Assembly: GCF_033547075.1 (NCBI RefSeq)
Contig: NZ_CP137891.1
Span: forward strand, 1,984,001 to 2,048,000
Length of the DNA: 64,000 bases
Direction: 5' to 3'
Source of the DNA: Flavobacterium ardleyense
GTDB lineage: Bacteria; Bacteroidota; Bacteroidia; Flavobacteriales; Flavobacteriaceae
The notes below the pieces were generated by a model. That model did no database searches, was not told where the DNA came from, and saw only the letters and a program-made list of their open reading frames with translations. The translations under genes were made by a program, and so were the position numbers. This document shows, piece by piece, positions 8,016 to 16,702 of this stretch (within the stretch, counting starts at the first letter, position 1; each line of letters begins with the position of its first letter).

Positions 8016-8990
8016 TTATTCACTCAGTCGTAGCTTAATTGTCTCAACGTCTATGGAGAGAGCTATTTCCGCGTTTATCGGCAACTGAGTTGGATAATCA
8101 AAGAATAACGCTTTTCTGTTGCGTGCCGCTTTAATCAAATAGCCATTTCCTTTGAAATAGCAGTCTTTGACCACCACCACTAATGGCGACTCTTCTGCTG
8201 GAAATAATTCATGAGGATAAACCAAAATCTCTTCTTCGCCTTCATATTCGCTCATTAATTCGGTAAGGGCAATTGTATTGACTTCGCCGTATAATGACGC
8301 AACATATTTATTTTTAGGTTGCAGAAACACATCGGCGGAAGCGCCAAAATCTTGAAGTTCTCCTTTTTTTAAAACCACTGTCTTGTCAGAGAAAGACAGC
8401 GCATCTGTACTGTCGTGGGTTGCGACAATACAGCTGATGTTCTTCGACTTGAGATAGGCAAAAAGATTTCGCCTTAGCGAGCCTTTGCGAAAACTATCAA
8501 TATTACTAAAAGGTTCGTCGAGAAGTAATAGCTGTGGTTCAACGGCAAGGACGCGCGCAAGTGCAACACGTTGTTGCTCACCACCGCTTAAATTCTTTGC
8601 TTTTTTATCTGCATATTCTGTCATTTCGACCATAGAAAGTAGTTCAGCAACGCGTTGATTTTTGTACTCCTTATCGACATTCGAAATAAATTTACCAACG
8701 TTTTCAGCTACGGTTGTATAGGGCATCAAATCAAAATCTTGTGCAAGATATTTGATGTTGTCATGTCCGGGAACCAGATTGAATTTAGGACCCAAAAGTT
8801 TTTTATCATCGAAAATTATTTCTCCAGAATTTACATCATATAAACCATAAATCAATTTCAACAAGGTGCTTTTTCCGCAACCGCTTTCGCCAATGAGCGA
8901 AATATTTTCGCCTTGTTTCATGCTTAAATTTATACCTGACAAAACTTTTTCTGTCTCGTACGAAAATGAGAGATCGCTAATAGTTAACAT
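8016..8990 (-). CDS. ABC transporter ATP-binding protein, orphan
   Basis: ATPase subunit of an importer-type ABC transporter. In 324 residues: Walker A GESGCGKST (34-42), signature LSGGEQQ (134-140), Walker B LLLLDEP (154-160), H-loop ATHDS, and a C-terminal extension of about 85 residues resembling the regulatory/TOBE-like tail of PotA/FbpC-type ATPases. No permease or binding protein is adjacent, so the substrate is unknown. Downstream (7949-8015) lies a dispersed GGCGAAAGCC-type repeat. Confidence 0.85.
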   Translation of the reverse strand: MLTISDLSFSYETEKVLSGINLSMKQGENISLIGESGCGKSTLLKLIYGLYDVNSGEIIFDDKKLLGPKFNLVPGHDNIKYLAQDFDLMPYTTVAENVGKFISNVDKEYKNQRVAELLSMVEMTEYADKKAKNLSGGEQQRVALARVLAVEPQLLLLDEPFSNIDSFRKGSLRRNLFAYLKSKNISCIVATHDSTDALSFSDKTVVLKKGELQDFGASADVFLQPKNKYVASLYGEVNTIALTELMSEYEGEEEILVYPHELFPAEESPLVVVVKDCYFKGNGYLIKAARNRKALFFDYPTQLPINAEIALSIDVETIKLRLSE

Positions 8991-9057
8991 TTATAGAAGG
9001 AGTTTTTTTAAAACTGATTGAATATTGAAAGATTTCAAAGATACGATTATAATAAAA

Positions 9058-9088
9058 AAGAGCGAAATGCATTTGCAATTTCGCTCTT
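9058..9088 (-). terminator. Terminator after the ABC1 kinase gene
   Basis: AAGAGCGAAAT (9058-9068) pairs with ATTTCGCTCTT (9078-9088). On the minus strand it is followed by a T-rich tract. Confidence 0.85.
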
Positions 9089-9116
9089 AGTAGAATGTAT
9101 TTATTGTTTTGAAACC

Positions 9117-10427
9117 TTACTTGATGTAATTTTTAAAATCATTAGTCGATATTCTTGCTTTGAGATCGTGTAGCAAATTATAAAGTCCAAAAAATGTTCT
9201 GTTTATGTACAAAAAATGTCTTGATCCACGGTTACCATTCATCTTACGCAACTGTGTATCTTTGGCAAATTCTTCTCCCATTTCAGCAATGCTAGCAAAA
9301 AACACTTCGTCTGAAAAGTCAAAATTTTCTGTGTGGAAAGGTTTTGTAAAAAGGGAAAGCATTTGGTGAAACAATCTTTTAAAGTAAGCAACTTCCTCCG
9401 CACTATCATCCAATCGTAAAATCTCTAACTCATATAATTTTTCTGTAAATCGTTCAGGGTTGTTAATAACGTTAGGATTTGCAAGTTCAAAATATGGAAC
9501 ATAAAAATCTTCTGGAACAATTTTAATACAACCAAAATCAATAGCAATCAATTGACCTTCTTTGTCAATCAAGAAATTCCCTGGATGCGGATCTGCGTGA
9601 ACTTGTTTAAGAACGTGAATTTGATACATATAGAAATCCCACAATGCTTGACCAATTCTGTCACCAAGTGCAGCATCAGTATTCGCGGCAGCAAATTCAG
9701 ATAAATGCAAACCATCAATCCAATCCATAGTTAAAGTCTTTGCAGAAGACAATTCAGGATAGTATTTTGGAAATCTAAGATTTGGAATGTGTCCACAGGC
9801 AGTGGCAATCTCAATACTCTGACGAAGTTCCAACTCATAATCTGTTTCTTCTAGCAATTTGCTTTCTACTTCTTGAAAATATTTTTCCGAATCTTTTCCT
9901 TGAAGATTAAACATCTTGATGGCTATTGGTTTCACCAAAGCAAGATCTGAACTAATACTTTCGGCAACGCCAGGATATTGAATTTTTACCGCAAGTTTCT
10001 TCCCATCTTTCATCGCTTGGTGCACTTGGCCAATACTTGCCGCGTTGATTGAATCTGGACTAAACTCATCGTAAATTTCTTCTGGAAATTTTCCAAGATA
10101 TTTTTTAAATGTTCTACGTACAAGTGGTGCAGACAAAGGGGGTACAGAAAACTGCGACAGAGAAAATTTTTCAACATACTGTCGTGGCATAATGCTTTTG
10201 TCCATACTCAACATCTGTGCAACCTTTAGAGCACTTCCTTTCAGATTTTTCAATCCGTCGTAAATATCTTCAGCGTTATTTTCATTCAGTTTATCGCGGT
10301 TTAAGGATGGATTAACCATCTTTTCGCCATAGTATGAAATATAATTTCCGCCAATTTTGAGTCCAGTTTTAACTAGTTGCCCAGCCCGCTCAATCTTTGT
10401 AGTAGGAATTTTATCTAATGTTTTCAT
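9117..10427 (-). CDS. ABC1/UbiB-family (AarF/COQ8-like) atypical kinase
   Basis: Protein-kinase-like ATPase of the UbiB/ADCK family, linked in other organisms to quinone or lipid metabolism. The 436 residues contain a KxGQ-like motif (KVAQ, about 68-71), the Ala-rich nucleotide loop NAASIGQVHQA, the ATP Lys in LAVKIQYPG, HADPHPGNF and the metal-binding AIDFG. The KxGQ glycine is Ala here, unlike the usual KFGQ. It lies 27 bp after the TetR-like gene on the same strand, so the two are probably one operon. Confidence 0.87.
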   Translation of the reverse strand: MKTLDKIPTTKIERAGQLVKTGLKIGGNYISYYGEKMVNPSLNRDKLNENNAEDIYDGLKNLKGSALKVAQMLSMDKSIMPRQYVEKFSLSQFSVPPLSAPLVRRTFKKYLGKFPEEIYDEFSPDSINAASIGQVHQAMKDGKKLAVKIQYPGVAESISSDLALVKPIAIKMFNLQGKDSEKYFQEVESKLLEETDYELELRQSIEIATACGHIPNLRFPKYYPELSSAKTLTMDWIDGLHLSEFAAANTDAALGDRIGQALWDFYMYQIHVLKQVHADPHPGNFLIDKEGQLIAIDFGCIKIVPEDFYVPYFELANPNVINNPERFTEKLYELEILRLDDSAEEVAYFKRLFHQMLSLFTKPFHTENFDFSDEVFFASIAEMGEEFAKDTQLRKMNGNRGSRHFLYINRTFFGLYNLLHDLKARISTNDFKNYIK

Positions 10428-10454
10428 TAAGTGTTTTTTGTAAAATAATCTAGT

Positions 10455-11144
10455 TTACATTTTGCGTTCTTTCCAAAGAAATTTTCCAAGGTCAATAATA
10501 TTGTCCAAAGGCTTAGTATCCAATAAATCAACTACTGTGTTCACAGATTTTTCAATGATAATATCTGTTTTTTCAAATCCTTTTGAATTATCCTCCAACC
10601 AGAATTTCAAGATAAACATAAACTGAACCCAAGATCCTTCGCTATAGATTGGCTCTGTAGCATTTTTAAATTTCGAATTGTTCGGATTATCTGACTGAAT
10701 AATATTATTCACGAAGTCTTTAAAGAAATGACGCATCTTTTTAAGCTGATTCAAATTCTTCAAACCTTCTTCGTTTTCTTTAAGCGTTGCCAAAACATAT
10801 GATCTATTTAAAGTCAAAATTTCAAATAGCGTATAATATAATGTAAGGAGTTTGTTTTTTGGTGTGTAAGTTGCATACACTTGTTCTTGTGAAATTGTAA
10901 GGATTGCATTCTCAAAAAACTTAACCCAAATATCTTGTTTAAGATTTTGTAGCGAGCCAAAATGCATATAAAAATCTGTATCGCTTAAACCAATTTTTTT
11001 ACAGAAACTGTAAACGTTTTTTGGTTCTTCGCCATTTTCCATAAAGTCCTCCATATAGAGGGCAATTATCTGATTTTCATCTAATTTGATTGGAGATTCA
11101 GCTACTGGTAAGTTTTCGAATGTGTTTTTCTTTGCGGCGGCCAT
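10455..11144 (-). CDS. TetR-family-like transcriptional regulator
   Basis: The 229 residues carry an N-terminal helix-turn-helix region (about 20-75: KIGLSDTDFYMHFGSLQNLKQ resembles the TetR recognition helix and the start of the next helix) and an all-helical C-terminal ligand/dimer domain. It precedes the ABC1 kinase by 27 bp and probably co-transcribes with, and may regulate, it. A 10-bp palindrome AACAATTGTT lies near 11201, upstream of the start, as a possible operator. Signal unknown. Confidence 0.8.
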   Translation of the reverse strand: MAAAKKNTFENLPVAESPIKLDENQIIALYMEDFMENGEEPKNVYSFCKKIGLSDTDFYMHFGSLQNLKQDIWVKFFENAILTISQEQVYATYTPKNKLLTLYYTLFEILTLNRSYVLATLKENEEGLKNLNQLKKMRHFFKDFVNNIIQSDNPNNSKFKNATEPIYSEGSWVQFMFILKFWLEDNSKGFEKTDIIIEKSVNTVVDLLDTKPLDNIIDLGKFLWKERKM

Positions 11145-11311
11145 AGTGGTTGGTTTTTATTTGACTACGTAAAGTTACCACCTATATATTTTATTAATTA
11201 GAAACAATTGTTAAAGTAAAGCGTGAAATGAGTTATAATATGAGAAATATCTAATATAATCTTTTGTTATCTAAAAATAATGTGAAATGCTGAACGTCAG
11301 CGCTCTAATTT

Positions 11312-12466
11312 TTACTTTTTAAAATACAACTGCTTTATTCCCGCTTTTAGAAAAGGCACTATTGGAAGCGTTTTCATTATTTGAATGTCGGTAAGCAGAG
11401 AACTTTCGTTGCCCAAAAATGGAATTATCTTAGTTGGATTCAGTTTTCCAAACATTGTGCTGAAAATCTCTTTTCCAGTCGCTTTTTTGCTAATTAAAAC
11501 TTCTAATAATGTTCGGTCGTACCAATTGAAAATCTTGTCGCTAATAGAAAGCGCTTTCGTGGGAGATTTGTTTTCAAGAAGTCTATTTACAATTTCTTCT
11601 GAATTCTTCTGGATAAATTGAAAAGTATAACCACTACTTGCTTTAGTAAAACCTCCAGCCGTTCCGATGTTTATTATTCTAGATTCAATTGATTTAAATC
11701 TCTCAAATTTCGCCATCGTCATCGGGATTACTCCAAATTCGGTATGTTGAATTTCGTAGTTTTCAATCGCTAAATCTTCTTTCAAATACTTTTTGATTGC
11801 CGTTTTGTAATCTTCTTTTTTTAATAGCTCAGGGCTAAATAAAGTGTACTCAATCAATGCCTCCGTTTCAGAAGTTGGAAGTACATACATAAAAGTAGCG
11901 CCGTTTTCTTGACCAACAGAAAAGTCCATAAGTGTTCCCACAGTATTATCAAATTTTGGAGAATCAGTTTTGATCACCCAACCTTCAAAGTGCTGAAGTA
12001 ATGTATTTGATTTATCTATGGTTGGATGAAACAAAGAAGTTGAATTGAAGATGTAATCCGCGGTAAATACTTTGCCATCGACAGTTACCGAAGCGCTTTC
12101 TTCAGATTCATCAAGATTTTCAATTCCACCGTAAAAAAATTCTACATTTGGAAATTTTTTGGCGAAAGCCAGCACGTTTTCGTAGAAATCAATTCCGCGA
12201 ATCATCTTATAACTGTAATCTTCAAGGTGAAACTGCTTGGTAAATTTTTCGGTTTTAAAAATAAGATTATCCCATTTATGATATACGATTGGTTCAAAAA
12301 GGCCAGGCTTTTTTTCCCAGAAACACCAAGTCCTATCGTTTTCAGTTTTATGATCTCGGTCCAAAACTAAAATTTTTTTGTCCGATAGTTTTGGCTGATT
12401 CAGAATCGTATAAAGTAAACTCAAACCAGCACATCCAGAGCCAGCGATGATATAATCGTATTTCAT
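11312..12466 (-). CDS. crtY: Lycopene beta-cyclase
   Basis: FAD/NAD(P)-dependent cyclase that converts lycopene to beta-carotene in carotenoid synthesis. The 384 residues start with the dinucleotide-binding motif YDYIIAGSGCAGLS and include DRTWCFWEK and the family segment YVLPTSETEALIEYTLFS. The start is the ATG at 12466; the six extra upstream codons precede the Rossmann strand and are unlikely. No other crt gene is nearby. The start-to-start gap to the MFS gene (12467-12767) holds a dispersed GGCGAAAGCC repeat and otherwise nothing recognisable. Confidence 0.9.
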   Translation of the reverse strand: MKYDYIIAGSGCAGLSLLYTILNQPKLSDKKILVLDRDHKTENDRTWCFWEKKPGLFEPIVYHKWDNLIFKTEKFTKQFHLEDYSYKMIRGIDFYENVLAFAKKFPNVEFFYGGIENLDESEESASVTVDGKVFTADYIFNSTSLFHPTIDKSNTLLQHFEGWVIKTDSPKFDNTVGTLMDFSVGQENGATFMYVLPTSETEALIEYTLFSPELLKKEDYKTAIKKYLKEDLAIENYEIQHTEFGVIPMTMAKFERFKSIESRIINIGTAGGFTKASSGYTFQFIQKNSEEIVNRLLENKSPTKALSISDKIFNWYDRTLLEVLISKKATGKEIFSTMFGKLNPTKIIPFLGNESSLLTDIQIMKTLPIVPFLKAGIKQLYFKK

Positions 12467-12691
12467 TAATTTCAGATTGATCATGAAGTATTTGTAAACT
12501 TCTGTTTACTGTTTAGTTCAAAATTCAGAAAAGGAAAGGTAGTAATTTTTGAATCAATATCTGTAGGAAAGCTGTGGATAGAACGCTTAATCTTACGTTA
12601 AGAATGGAATTTTTATAGAACTTTATTGTTTTCGAACCGAAAGTGCTTACTTTAAAAAAGTAATTTTACGATCAAGCGTTAAGTTTTTTGT

Positions 12692-12720
12692 TAAGCTCTG
12701 AATATATTCGGCGAAAGCCA
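12692..12720. repeat. Dispersed repeat TCTGnATATATTyGGCGAAAGCC
   Basis: The tract at 12692-12720 closely matches the one at 7980-8006; both read TCTG, ATATATT, then GGCGAAAGCC. The core recurs in inverted orientation at 22435-22449 and, with one mismatch, at 22740-22754. Function unknown. Confidence 0.6.
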
Positions 12721-12767
12721 AAACTTTTAATTTAAATAGTGTTTGTAAATAGCACTTCAAATTCTTT

Positions 12768-13940
12768 ATGAAACAAACTTTAAGCAATCCGATTTTATAT
12801 TTAATGAGCATTTCTGCGGGATTGGTAGTGGCAAATTTATATTATAATCAGCCTTTATTGCATCAGATAGCAACCACATTTGGAGTTTCGGATTCTGCAG
12901 TAAGCAACGTCGCTTTGTCCACGCAAATTGGATATGCATTGGGACTTTTGTTTATAATTCCGCTGGGAGATAAGGTTTCGAATACCAAAATATTGCAAAT
13001 CGATTTTATTCTGATGATTGCGTCTCTGATTGCTGCGGCACTTTCTGATAGTTTGATGCTGCTTATTATTAGCAGTTTTTTTATTGGATTCACATCTTCT
13101 TTACCACAATTATTTGTGCCAATGGCAGCAGCGCTGAGCGATGAAAAGGGCAGAGGTAGAGCGGTGGGAATTGTAATGAGCGGACTTCTAATTGGAATTC
13201 TAGGAAGCCGAGTTTTGAGTGGCTGGGTTGGAGATCAGTTTGGCTGGCGCACGATGTATTATGCTGCGGTTGTGATTATGGTGGCACTTTTCATTTTATT
13301 AAAATTTAAACTGCCAACAATTACTCCTAGTTATAAAGGTACCTACGGAAGTTTGATGAAAAGCCTTTGGCATTATTTTAAAACCGAACCAACCTTGAGA
13401 ATTGCAACACTGCGCGCTGCATTGGCGTTTGCGGGATTGAGTGCGTTTTGGACAACTTTGGTTTTCTTGATGGAAGATAATTTTGGTTACGGAAGTGGTA
13501 TTACGGGAGCTTTTGGATTATTCGGAGTGGTTGGAGCACTTGCCGCAACAGTGGTAGGGAAAATGAATAATCGAGTGAGTTCCAACAAAATACTTATTTA
13601 CTCGGCCTTGCTGTTGATTATTTCTTGGGTGATTTTTTACTTCTCTGCACATTCGATTATTGGTTTGATTGCTGGAGTAATTTTGGTAGATTTAGGAATG
13701 CAAGCTTTGCATATAACCAATCAGAATATTATTTTCTCTAAAAATCCTGAGGCGAGAAATCGAGTCAACACCATTTATATGGTAGGATTTTTCATTGGTG
13801 GAGCAGTAGGGACGGTCTTGGGTGCCGAGGCTTGGAAAAATTACGGATGGACCGGAGTAGGAGCTCTGGGACTTATATTATCAGTTTTGATTTTGGTGGT
13901 GCATCTCGTATTTCAGAAGAGAGAAAGAAAGATAATTTAA
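12768..13940 (+). CDS. MFS transporter, drug/metabolite efflux type
   Basis: The 390 residues form about 12 hydrophobic segments in two six-helix halves, with a basic middle loop (about 185-210). The MFS motif GDKVSNTK follows TM2, and SGRVGD-like SGWVGDQFGW follows TM5. The family suggests proton-driven export of small molecules, possibly drugs or metabolites. The deaminase gene follows by 52 bp on the same strand, so a nucleobase-related substrate is possible but unproven. Confidence 0.85.
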   Translation: MKQTLSNPILYLMSISAGLVVANLYYNQPLLHQIATTFGVSDSAVSNVALSTQIGYALGLLFIIPLGDKVSNTKILQIDFILMIASLIAAALSDSLMLLIISSFFIGFTSSLPQLFVPMAAALSDEKGRGRAVGIVMSGLLIGILGSRVLSGWVGDQFGWRTMYYAAVVIMVALFILLKFKLPTITPSYKGTYGSLMKSLWHYFKTEPTLRIATLRAALAFAGLSAFWTTLVFLMEDNFGYGSGITGAFGLFGVVGALAATVVGKMNNRVSSNKILIYSALLLIISWVIFYFSAHSIIGLIAGVILVDLGMQALHITNQNIIFSKNPEARNRVNTIYMVGFFIGGAVGTVLGAEAWKNYGWTGVGALGLILSVLILVVHLVFQKRERKII

Positions 13941-13992
13941 AAATAAATCTGTTTGAGATTATGAAATATATTAATTTATTGAAAGAAAAATT

Positions 13993-14481
13993 ATGGCTAA
14001 GAAGATAGAAGCGAAAGACGAAAAATATCTAAAAAGATGTATTGAACTAGCAACCGAATCGCTAGAAGCTGGTGATGCGCCCTTTGGATCTGTTCTAGTT
14101 GACAAAGATGGAAAAATAATTGCAGAGGGCAGAAATCGCGCGAACGAATTAAATGTCTTAGCGCATCCAGAAGTTGAAATGGCGCGTTGGGCAGCAGATA
14201 ATCTGAATGCTGAAGAAATTGCCTCAACTACAATGTACACCAGTGGTGAGCATTGTACCATGTGTTCTGGTGCTCACGGATTGGTAGGAATAGGAACATT
14301 GGTATATTTAAGTTCAGGCGAACAGCTTTTTGAATGGCAAAAGGAATTTGGCGCATCACATTCAAAACTGATATATATAAAAGTAGAAGATGTAATTAAG
14401 AATGTAGAAGTTCGAGGACCTGCAGAAGGAGATTTATTAGAAGAAATAAAAAGTATTCAGAAACGTTTTTATCAGAAGTAG
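13993..14481 (+). CDS. Nucleoside/nucleobase deaminase (CDA fold)
   Basis: Zinc-dependent cytidine-deaminase-fold hydrolase, 162 residues. The active-site motif is HPEVE (His zinc ligand and catalytic Glu) instead of the more common HAE, with CTMCSGA supplying two Cys zinc ligands. Size and motif fit the guanine/cytosine-type nucleoside deaminase group. It follows the MFS gene by 52 bp and may be co-transcribed. Substrate not determinable. Confidence 0.85.
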   Translation: MAKKIEAKDEKYLKRCIELATESLEAGDAPFGSVLVDKDGKIIAEGRNRANELNVLAHPEVEMARWAADNLNAEEIASTTMYTSGEHCTMCSGAHGLVGIGTLVYLSSGEQLFEWQKEFGASHSKLIYIKVEDVIKNVEVRGPAEGDLLEEIKSIQKRFYQK

Positions 14482-14609
14482 AAATTTAGTGCTAAAAATA
14501 AGATTTTTTAATGTGTCATGATCTTGAAAATGATTAACTTAGTGTTGTATTAAGTTTTTAAAATTAAGCTCAAAAGTTCTTTTTACCCCAACTGTTAAAA
14601 TCAACCGAT

Positions 14610-14852
14610 ATGAAAAATCTTGTAATTTATTATATCTTTATTTTCCTTCCTTTCCCTATAATTTATATGATTTCGGAATCAGGAAATAATGCTTTAGCTG
14701 GTGGTTTATTAATTGGTTATGTGATTTACAGAATATTTGTAGATTACTACCGATTAATAGCTAAAGGTTTAATGAAGAAGAAAGATTTCTATAAAATTCT
14801 ACTTCCTTTTTGGCGTGCCCAATTTTTTAAGGAAATGTACTTTGAAAAGTAA
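14610..14852 (+). CDS. Small membrane protein, unrecognised
   Basis: The 80 residues contain two hydrophobic stretches (about 4-20 and 29-46), then a basic C-terminal half (KGLMKKKDF). It has its own terminator just downstream, which supports a real transcript. I recognise no family. Confidence 0.5.
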   Translation: MKNLVIYYIFIFLPFPIIYMISESGNNALAGGLLIGYVIYRIFVDYYRLIAKGLMKKKDFYKILLPFWRAQFFKEMYFEK

Positions 14853-14879
14853 TTCGGGAGCTAGATTAATTAAAAAGAA

Positions 14880-14917
14880 AACTTCCCTAAAACATTTTGT
14901 TTTAGGGAAGTTTTTTA
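14880..14917 (+). terminator. Terminator after the 80-residue membrane protein
   Basis: A 15-bp stem pairs 14880-14894 with 14898-14912, followed by six T. Confidence 0.88.
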
Positions 14918-15005
14918 TTTGATCTAGAGTTTGCTCTTTATCAAAATTAATGAAAGAATTCTGAAGTGAATTATCGAAATATTCAGGCTATATCAAAATC
15001 AAAAA

Positions 15006-15045
15006 AAAAGGTTCGTGTCACTCAAAAAATGACACAAACCTTTTT
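15006..15045 (-). terminator. Terminator after lpd
   Basis: AAAGGTT-GTGTCA pairs with TGACAC-AACCTTT around an A-rich loop; on the minus strand it ends in a T-run. It lies 20 bp past the lpd stop. Confidence 0.85.
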
Positions 15046-15065
15046 ATAAAATATATTTTTAAAAC

Positions 15066-16451
15066 CTATAAGTGAATTACTTCTCCGTAAGCTGCAGCAA
15101 CTGCTTCCATTACCGCCTCACTCATTGTTGGGTGTGGGTGAATTGCTTTAAGGATTTCGTGTCCTGTTGTTTCAAGTTTTCTACCTACAACTGCTTCAGC
15201 AATCATATCCGTAACACCTGCACCAATCATATGACAACCTAACCATTCGCCGTATTTTGCGTCAAAGATTACTTTTACAAAACCGTCCGGAGTTCCAGCT
15301 GCTTTGGCTTTTCCTGAAGCTGTAAATGGGAATTTACCAATCTTTAATTCGAAACCAGCTTCTTTAGCTTGCTTTTCAGTCATACCAACAGATGCGATTT
15401 CTGGAGTAGCATAGGTACATCCAGGGACATTTCCATAGTCAATAGCATCAACGGCAAGACCTGCAATTTTTTCAACACAAGCAATTCCTTCAGCAGAAGC
15501 AACGTGAGCAAGTGCTTGTCCTGCAACAACATCTCCAATTGCGTAATATCCTGGGATATTTGTTTGGTAGAATTCGTTTACCAATATTTTGTCTCTATCT
15601 GTAGCAATACCAACTTCTTCAAGTCCGATATTTTCGATATTTGTTTTAATTCCAACTGCTGAAAGCAAAATGTCCGCTTCGATAACCACTTCACCTTTGG
15701 CAGTTTTTACCGTAGCTTTTACGCCTTCGCCAGTAGTATCGATTGATTCTACTGAAGCATTTGTCATAATTTTGACACCAGCTTTTTTCATAGATTTTTC
15801 CATTTGTTTAGAAATATCTTCATCTTCGACAGGAACGATAAGTGGCATATATTCAACAATAGTAACTTCTGTTCTCATTGAATTATAGAAATGTGCAAAT
15901 TCAACTCCAATAGCTCCAGATCCAACTACGATCATAGATTTAGGTTGAGTAGGCAAGGTCATTGCTTGACGGTATCCGATTACTTTTTTTCCATCTTGTG
16001 GAATATTTGGCAATTCGCGAGAGCGAGCTCCAGTAGCAATGATAATATGGTCTGCAGAATATTCTGTAGTTCCTTCTTCAGTTTTTACAGAAACTTTCTT
16101 TCCAGCTTTTAAAGTTCCAAAACCATTAATGACATCAATTTTGTTCTTTTTCATTAAGAATTGAACTCCTTTGCTCATTCCGTCTGCAACATCTCTAGAA
16201 CGACCTACAACAGCCGAAAAATCTTTGTCAAATTCAGAAATAGTCAATCCGTAATCTGAAGCATGTTTTAGGTAATCAAAAACCTGCGCCGATTTAAGTA
16301 GTGCTTTGGTTGGAATACAACCCCAATTTAAGCAGATTCCACCAAGACTTTCCTTCTCGATAATGGCAACTTTTTTACCTAATTGAGAAGCTCTAATTGC
16401 TGCTACATATCCACCAGGACCACTTCCTAAAATAATGATGTCGTATTTCAT
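15066..16451 (-). CDS. lpdA: Dihydrolipoyl dehydrogenase (E3)
   Basis: FAD flavoenzyme that reoxidises dihydrolipoyl groups of the pyruvate/2-oxoglutarate dehydrogenase complexes with NAD. In 461 residues: FAD motif GSGPGGYVAA (9-18), redox disulfide GGICLNWGCIPTK (Cys40, Cys45), NAD motif VVGSGAIGVEFA, and the C-terminal catalytic HPHPTMSE. Length matches the family. No E1 or E2 gene is in the window, so which complex it serves is not shown. Confidence 0.95.
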   Translation of the reverse strand: MKYDIIILGSGPGGYVAAIRASQLGKKVAIIEKESLGGICLNWGCIPTKALLKSAQVFDYLKHASDYGLTISEFDKDFSAVVGRSRDVADGMSKGVQFLMKKNKIDVINGFGTLKAGKKVSVKTEEGTTEYSADHIIIATGARSRELPNIPQDGKKVIGYRQAMTLPTQPKSMIVVGSGAIGVEFAHFYNSMRTEVTIVEYMPLIVPVEDEDISKQMEKSMKKAGVKIMTNASVESIDTTGEGVKATVKTAKGEVVIEADILLSAVGIKTNIENIGLEEVGIATDRDKILVNEFYQTNIPGYYAIGDVVAGQALAHVASAEGIACVEKIAGLAVDAIDYGNVPGCTYATPEIASVGMTEKQAKEAGFELKIGKFPFTASGKAKAAGTPDGFVKVIFDAKYGEWLGCHMIGAGVTDMIAEAVVGRKLETTGHEILKAIHPHPTMSEAVMEAVAAAYGEVIHL

Positions 16452-16614
16452 CGTATGATTTATTATTGTTGAAAAATATCTAATTTGTAAAGAAATCGCT
16501 TAGCGCGAAAATTCTGTCTGCGAAATTAAGGAATATATATTAAAATAGGAATTTCGGCGGCGATTATCTACTCTTTTGAATTGGAATCTACTGCTGAAAT
16601 TTTACTGAAAGTCT

Positions 16615-16690
16615 GCGCGAAGGACAGTAGCGGCATCCCCCGATGGTTATCGGGGATATAGTGGATGGCCTGACCCAAAGGGTCGCGCCC
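16615..16690 (+). repeat. Structured dispersed repeat, copy B (short form)
   Basis: The closing stem GCGCGA (16615-16620) pairs with TCGCGC (16683-16688). The middle hairpin CCCCGAT (16638-16644) pairs with ATCGGGG (16649-16655), and GACCC (16672-16676) with GGGTC (16680-16684). It lies downstream of the MsbA-like gene and ends in CGCCCAAAAA like the other copies. Confidence 0.8.
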
Positions 16691-16702
16691 AAAAATAATG
16701 TA

